From positions 1-9,528 of the forward strand of contig PFDC01000172.1 of assembly GCA_002763035.1 (NCBI GenBank): 9,528 bases of DNA, given 5' to 3'. The notes under the pieces were generated by a model. That model made no database searches. It saw only the letters and a program-made list of their open reading frames with translations, and was not told where the DNA came from. This document shows, piece after piece, positions 6,346 to 9,528 of the stretch. The first letter of the stretch is position 1. The number at the start of each line of letters is the position of its first letter. The position numbers and the translations under genes were made by a program. Source of the stretch: Candidatus Pacearchaeota archaeon CG10_big_fil_rev_8_21_14_0_10_35_13. GTDB taxonomy: Archaea > Nanobdellota > Nanobdellia > Pacearchaeales > GW2011-AR1.

Positions 6346-7038
6346 ATGAGTACTATTAGCAGTGTAACCGCTGAAAGGCTTGCTAAAGAAAATTCTTTAA
6401 TGACAATTTATGATTCTGATGAAGATATCGGACGAATAACAACAATGCTTACAGGAATGAAACTCCCAGAAGAAGGAATACTATTCAGAAAGATACCACA
6501 CGAACAATTTGTTAGAGTTTACCCAAGCACTGATGAAGAAAAAGAACAATTTGAGAAAAGAGGGGTAGCAGTAAATTATGAATACACGATAAGAGCAATA
6601 ATCTCAAGAAAAGAAGCAGAAATAAGACTAGCAAACCCAACAAGAATTCCTAAGAGATGCATTAGAAAAAGAGCCCACTGGTCTACAAGACACTTAATGG
6701 GAGAATTAGAAAGAGACCCAATGTTACTAGCACTAATAGCTGACAGTGATTCGGAAATATCATTATTAAGCAAGATGAGAACTAGAACCTCCTACGCCAA
6801 TGAAGAAAGGTTCTATCAAGAAACAAGACCTTTGCTATTAATCCCAGGAACAAGAAGTAATGGAAGCAGAGATTTCCTAAATGCCTGGGAGGAACAGAAT
6901 ACCAAGCATAGAGCGGGAACCCCGCTATTTGGACTGTTCGATATTCGCTGGGGGATAACAAGAGAAGAATATAATAGAAGAGAGGATGATATGGACAGAC
7001 TAAGAGTAAGGAAAGGGATGATACCAAGATATGAATAA
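6346..7038 (+). CDS. Hypothetical basic protein, 230 residues
   Basis: I do not recognise this protein. It is soluble-looking (no signal peptide or membrane segment), highly charged and rich in Arg. A central basic cluster, RIPKRCIRKRAHWSTRH (100-116), is followed by an acidic/hydrophobic stretch MLLALIADSDSEISLLSKM (126-144), then LLLIPGTRSNGSRDFLNAWE (163-182), GLFDIRWGITREEYNRRED and a basic tail. The cluster would suit RNA or DNA binding, but that is only inference. It has a single Cys, so no zinc site. Silent positions are A-rich like those of the other plus-strand genes, which argues it is a genuine resident coding gene. It is divergent from the HAD gene (85 bp apart) and its stop codon touches the argS stop codon. 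Confidence 0.75.
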   Translation: MSTISSVTAERLAKENSLMTIYDSDEDIGRITTMLTGMKLPEEGILFRKIPHEQFVRVYPSTDEEKEQFEKRGVAVNYEYTIRAIISRKEAEIRLANPTRIPKRCIRKRAHWSTRHLMGELERDPMLLALIADSDSEISLLSKMRTRTSYANEERFYQETRPLLLIPGTRSNGSRDFLNAWEEQNTKHRAGTPLFGLFDIRWGITREEYNRREDDMDRLRVRKGMIPRYE

Positions 7039-8739
7039 CTACATTTCATCAATAGTATCAATACCAAGAAGCCATAAAGAATTCTTTAAAGTAATCATGA
7101 ATGCCTTAACCAACGATAAACGAAAGTTTTCTTCAGGAGAACCAATAACAGGCGAGGAATGATAAAACTCATTAAAAGACTTAGCAAGAGAATAAGAATA
7201 ATTCGCTAGGATACTAGGATCAAGCTTATCATAAGAATCATCAACAACTAAAGGAAAACTTTCTAATAACTTAATAAGTGATGATTCAGAAGCGCTAAGA
7301 ACTTTAGGAATAATAAGTTTTTTAGAAAGCTTCTTGCCAGACTTCTCTAAGATACTATTAGCACGAGCATAACTGTAGAGGAGGTAAGGACCAGTATTAC
7401 CCTCGAAAGAAATCGACTCTTTAGGATTGAAAATCATATCCCTAGAAGAACCAACTTTTAATAGAAAATACTTGATAGCTGAAAGAGCAATCTTTAAAGC
7501 ACGACTCTCAAGCTCCTTCTTAGAAAGTTTGTAACGAGTCTTTAATTCTTCAATAACAAGACTCTTAACCTCACTGATTAAGTCATCAGCATCAGCTACG
7601 GCACCCTCACGAGATTTAATTTTGCCATCAGGAAGATTAACCATACCATAAGAAAGATTATAATTAGAAAATTTGAATCCAAGAACCTCTAAAATCTTGA
7701 ATAAGCCCTTAAAGTAATACTCCTGTTCATTACCTGTAACAATTATTGACTTGTCCATCTTATAATCATCATACTTAATATTAGAAAGTGCGATATCCTG
7801 AGTAACATAGATGCTGGTACCATCAGCACGAAGAAGAATCTTCTCACCAAGATTGTACTTTGACAAATCAACAAACACAGCACCATCATCCTTCTTCTTA
7901 AATAATCCCTTCTTAAGACCATCAAGCACTAATGACTTGCCCTTATCATAAAAATCACTCTCATAATAATTCTTATCATGCTTAATACCAAGAGTCTTAA
8001 AAGTTTCCCCCATACCATCAAAAGCCCACTTATTCATCTTCTTCCACAAAGCAACAGTTTTCTTATCACCATCCTCCCACCTCTTAAGCATTTCCTGAAC
8101 CTCAACTTCTAACTGAGGATTCTTCTTAGCTTCCTGAGCAAACATTACATAAAAATCACCAATGAAATGATCAGGTTTTTTATTAGTGGAAGCAGGCGTT
8201 GCACCATTACCCCACTTCTGATAAGCAAGCATTGACTTACAAATATGAACCCCGCGATCATTATAGAGATTAGCACGAAGGACATTATTACCACGAAATT
8301 CTAGAACCCTACAAACACTCTCACCAAGGCTCATATTCCTTAGATGACCAACATGCAACGGCTTATTAGTATTAGGACTAGGAAACTCAACCATTACCTC
8401 GCCCTTATCAACAACACGCTTACCATAATCCTCGCCTTCTTTAAGGACACCAGTAATAACACCCTCAGCTAAGAGGTTATTATTAATGAAGAAATTAATG
8501 TAAGGACCGACAGCACGAACTTCAGAAATACTCTTAACTTTTGATAATTCTTTACTAATACCCAAAGATAATCCCTGAGCTATCATTTGAGGAGCCTTCT
8601 TAAGAGTCTTAGCAAGAACGAAACAAGGAAAGGCAAAGTCTCCAAGTTCCTGATTTGGAGGAACTTCTAACAAAGAATCAACTTCCTTAAAAGAAAGTTT
8701 AGTATGCTTAACCAATAAACCGATTATGTTATGCCTCAT
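7039..8739 (-). CDS. argS: Arginyl-tRNA synthetase
   Basis: Class I synthetase of 566 residues that charges tRNA-Arg; it needs bound tRNA for arginine activation. The N-terminal Add-1 domain, which recognises the tRNA D-loop, is present (LGDFAFPCFVLAK, 32-44). The catalytic site has FPSPNTNKPLHVGHLRN (119-135) with HIGH read as HVGH (129-132). The RADGTSIYVTQDIA block is at 304-317, and the KMSKS loop reads DGKIKSREG (371-379). The anticodon-binding domain begins at FEGNTGPYLLYSYARA (445-460). The C-terminus ends LLGIDTIDEM, where relatives commonly end in a similar Met-terminated segment. Its ATG overlaps the NYN stop by 4 nt (ATGA), with a GGTGGTG Shine-Dalgarno-like sequence 7 nt upstream. 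It therefore appears to be translated from an operon message and has no visible promoter of its own. Confidence 0.95.
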   Translation of the reverse strand: MRHNIIGLLVKHTKLSFKEVDSLLEVPPNQELGDFAFPCFVLAKTLKKAPQMIAQGLSLGISKELSKVKSISEVRAVGPYINFFINNNLLAEGVITGVLKEGEDYGKRVVDKGEVMVEFPSPNTNKPLHVGHLRNMSLGESVCRVLEFRGNNVLRANLYNDRGVHICKSMLAYQKWGNGATPASTNKKPDHFIGDFYVMFAQEAKKNPQLEVEVQEMLKRWEDGDKKTVALWKKMNKWAFDGMGETFKTLGIKHDKNYYESDFYDKGKSLVLDGLKKGLFKKKDDGAVFVDLSKYNLGEKILLRADGTSIYVTQDIALSNIKYDDYKMDKSIIVTGNEQEYYFKGLFKILEVLGFKFSNYNLSYGMVNLPDGKIKSREGAVADADDLISEVKSLVIEELKTRYKLSKKELESRALKIALSAIKYFLLKVGSSRDMIFNPKESISFEGNTGPYLLYSYARANSILEKSGKKLSKKLIIPKVLSASESSLIKLLESFPLVVDDSYDKLDPSILANYSYSLAKSFNEFYHSSPVIGSPEENFRLSLVKAFMITLKNSLWLLGIDTIDEM

Positions 8740-9338
8740 TTTTTAACACCACCAGGTAAAGTTCCGCTACTATTAAAATCTTCTTTTCTTAACATTACCC
8801 ACTTCGATGAGACATTAAGAAGATGGTTTGAAGTAGAGAATTTTGAACCCCTATTCCTATCAAAATAGGTGTATAAGATTATCTCAAAAATTCTAACTTT
8901 CATCCTCTCAATAACAGGAACAAAATCAGAATCAGAAGCTATAAGTATAATCTTATTAATTCCGGGATGGTTATCTTTAATATCACACATATCGAGAATA
9001 ATAAGTGCATCAACCCCTTTTTGACTAAACTCCCCCACCCCCTCACTATTGATTATTTTTCTACATCTCCCTTCTCTCAGAGTAATCCATTTCTTTCTTC
9101 GGAGCATCTTAGTCATATTCTGGTATTGTTTCATTAAAAAATCCTCTTTTTGTGTAGGGATAGGACTCTGATAAGGAGGAGCAGTATAAATGTAAAGATG
9201 TTTCAAATTCAGTCCCTCTTTAGAGCAGATATTCCTAAAAGTTTGAAGGTAGCTCTTAGGTTTACCATCCTCTTTATAAAAACGTTTTTTTACAAGTCCA
9301 AAAAAACCATCATCAACAAAGACTAAAGAATCAACCAT
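8736..9338 (-). CDS. NYN-domain predicted RNase (LabA/DUF88-like)
   Basis: Protein of 200 residues with the order of motifs expected for the PIN-like NYN nuclease fold. These are LVFVDDGFF (5-13, Asp9/Asp10), KGVDALIILDMCDI (107-120, Asp110 and Asp116), and IILIASDSDFVPVIERMK (130-147, Asp136 and Asp138). A closing LLNVSSKWVMLRKEDF (173-188) matches the typical last strand. The acidic residues would bind a divalent metal for RNA cleavage. The substrate is unknown. The region 78-98 is strongly basic (MLRRKKWITLREGRCRK), a plausible RNA-contact surface. It is preceded by GGAG at 9350-9347, 8 nt before the ATG. It overlaps argS by 4 nt and a short upstream ORF by 1 nt. Codon use is less skewed than in argS (more AGG, CAA, AAA, and a G-rich patch), which may mean later acquisition. 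Confidence 0.82.
   Translation of the reverse strand: MVDSLVFVDDGFFGLVKKRFYKEDGKPKSYLQTFRNICSKEGLNLKHLYIYTAPPYQSPIPTQKEDFLMKQYQNMTKMLRRKKWITLREGRCRKIINSEGVGEFSQKGVDALIILDMCDIKDNHPGINKIILIASDSDFVPVIERMKVRIFEIILYTYFDRNRGSKFSTSNHLLNVSSKWVMLRKEDFNSSGTLPGGVKK
8747..8753 (-). promoter_or_regulatory. Shine-Dalgarno-like site of argS
   Basis: The minus strand reads GGTGGTG, 7 nt before the argS ATG and inside the last codons of the NYN gene. GGTG is complementary to the CACC of the archaeal 16S rRNA 3' end. It supports the chosen start and internal initiation within an operon transcript. Confidence 0.55.
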
Positions 9339-9496
9339 TAGAAAAACTCCAAAAAAACTTTCAAGATAAAAAAAGAATCATCCGGCAACCCTCTCAGATC
9401 ACCGGGGATCATACTCACAGTCCGAAGACTGCTACGAGTATCAGAAGTTAGAGACTTATAAACTTTACTATTACGAATAATCACCGAATCTTTCAT
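9338..9496 (-). CDS. Possible small protein of 52 residues, coupled to the NYN gene
   Basis: An open frame begins at an ATG (9496-9494) and ends in TAA (9340-9338) that overlaps the NYN ATG by one base (TAATG), the arrangement expected of translationally coupled genes. The product starts MKDSVIIRNSKVYKSL and ends in a hydrophobic tail, DSFFILKVFLEFF. An internal ATG at 9412 would give 24 residues. The frame is also open upstream of 9496 to the window edge, so it could instead be the end of a longer gene. I recognise no family. Against it, three of four Arg codons are CGN where neighbours mostly use AGA, and the same bases contain a TATA box and a strong hairpin, so the region may be RNA first and the frame incidental. 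Confidence 0.35.
   Translation of the reverse strand: MKDSVIIRNSKVYKSLTSDTRSSLRTVSMIPGDLRGLPDDSFFILKVFLEFF
9347..9350 (-). promoter_or_regulatory. Shine-Dalgarno site of the NYN gene
   Basis: GGAG on the minus strand, 8 nt before the NYN ATG. The leaderless genes in this window have no such site, so its presence indicates that the NYN gene is translated from a message with a 5' leader or an upstream ORF. Confidence 0.55.
9368..9442 (-). ncRNA. Candidate structured small RNA or leader before the NYN-argS operon
   Basis: On the minus strand CAGTC and GACTG (9431-9427 and 9422-9418) form a stem closed by TTCG, giving the very stable cUUCGg tetraloop. This is extended by a G-U pair (9432/9417) and, across a small internal loop, by ATACTC pairing with GAGTAT (9441-9436 with 9416-9411). 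Downstream CCGG (9405-9402) can pair with CCGG (9385-9382). A run of seven T (9374-9368) then follows, a typical archaeal termination signal. A TATA box lies upstream (9462-9457) and would start transcription near 9432-9434, at the foot of the inner hairpin. UGAU and CUGA boxes occur (9401-9394), but not in proper box C/D order. It may be a free RNA of about 65-75 nt or an attenuator-like leader. Confidence 0.42.
9457..9462 (-). promoter_or_regulatory. TATA box of the NYN-argS operon or small RNA
   Basis: TTTATA on the minus strand, within a longer AAAGTTTATAAGTC context that matches archaeal promoters well. The expected start is near 9434, which leaves about 95 nt of leader before the NYN ATG. 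That is unlike the leaderless genes elsewhere in this window. No better promoter for NYN-argS is visible, though a poorer T-rich stretch lies at 9362-9374. Confidence 0.55.
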
Positions 9497-9528
9497 GAAA
9501 ATAAAGAACTGATGATAGTTAATAAATT

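Noticed and set aside
9377..9445. Box C/D guide RNA on the minus strand from several TGAT and CTGA motifs
   Set aside because: The boxes are degenerate and not in C-D'-C'-D order, and no terminal C/D stem forms. The region is kept only as a structured RNA of unknown type.
1..9528. tRNA, rRNA, CRISPR arrays, insertion sequences and integrase or attachment sites
   Set aside because: No cloverleaf with a GGTTCGAATCC-type T arm, no regularly spaced repeats, no transposase or integrase motifs and no terminal inverted repeats were seen on either strand.

Overview
The window is AT-rich and looks like archaeal chromosome, most probably from a small-genome DPANN-type lineage (Woesearchaeota/Pacearchaeota-like; this placement is inference). 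The evidence is TATA boxes centred about 25 nt upstream of start codons that have no Shine-Dalgarno sequence (leaderless mRNAs), a TrmB-family regulator, an archaeal/eukaryotic-type tRNA methylthiotransferase with a TRAM domain, and very tight gene packing. Much of the content is tRNA biology: isoleucyl-tRNA synthetase, arginyl-tRNA synthetase and a tRNA-t6A37 methylthiotransferase.

Layout. 1-134 is the promoter region of ileS, with two small inverted repeats. 135-2999 (+) is an IleRS of an unusual sequence class (HIGH motif read as HHAW, KMSKS read as EMHKS). 3071-3901 (+) is a TrmB-like winged-helix regulator with its own promoter. 3928-3999 is a probable bidirectional terminator between convergent genes. 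4047-5366 (-) is the MiaB/CDKAL1-like methylthiotransferase. 5367-5600 is a gene-free spacer. 5601-6260 (-) is a HAD-fold hydrolase. It is divergent from 6346-7038 (+), an unrecognised 230-residue basic protein. That gene is convergent with argS (7039-8739, -), and the two stop codons touch with no base between them.

The most unusual part is the right end, read on the minus strand: a possible 52-codon small ORF (9496-9338), an NYN-domain (LabA/DUF88-like) predicted RNase (9338-8736), and argS (8739-7039). They are chained by a 1-nt TAATG overlap and a 4-nt ATGA overlap. Over the small ORF lies a TATA box followed by a strong cUUCGg-capped hairpin and a run of seven U, so the same bases may also encode a small RNA or a structured leader that controls the NYN-argS operon.

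Two wider patterns stand out. First, the minus-strand genes for the methylthiotransferase and the HAD protein share an identical 17-bp element at the same place just upstream of their TATA boxes. Second, silent codon positions are A-rich in plus-strand genes and T-rich in minus-strand genes, so the plus strand has an A-over-T skew across the window, which suggests replication-linked mutation bias.
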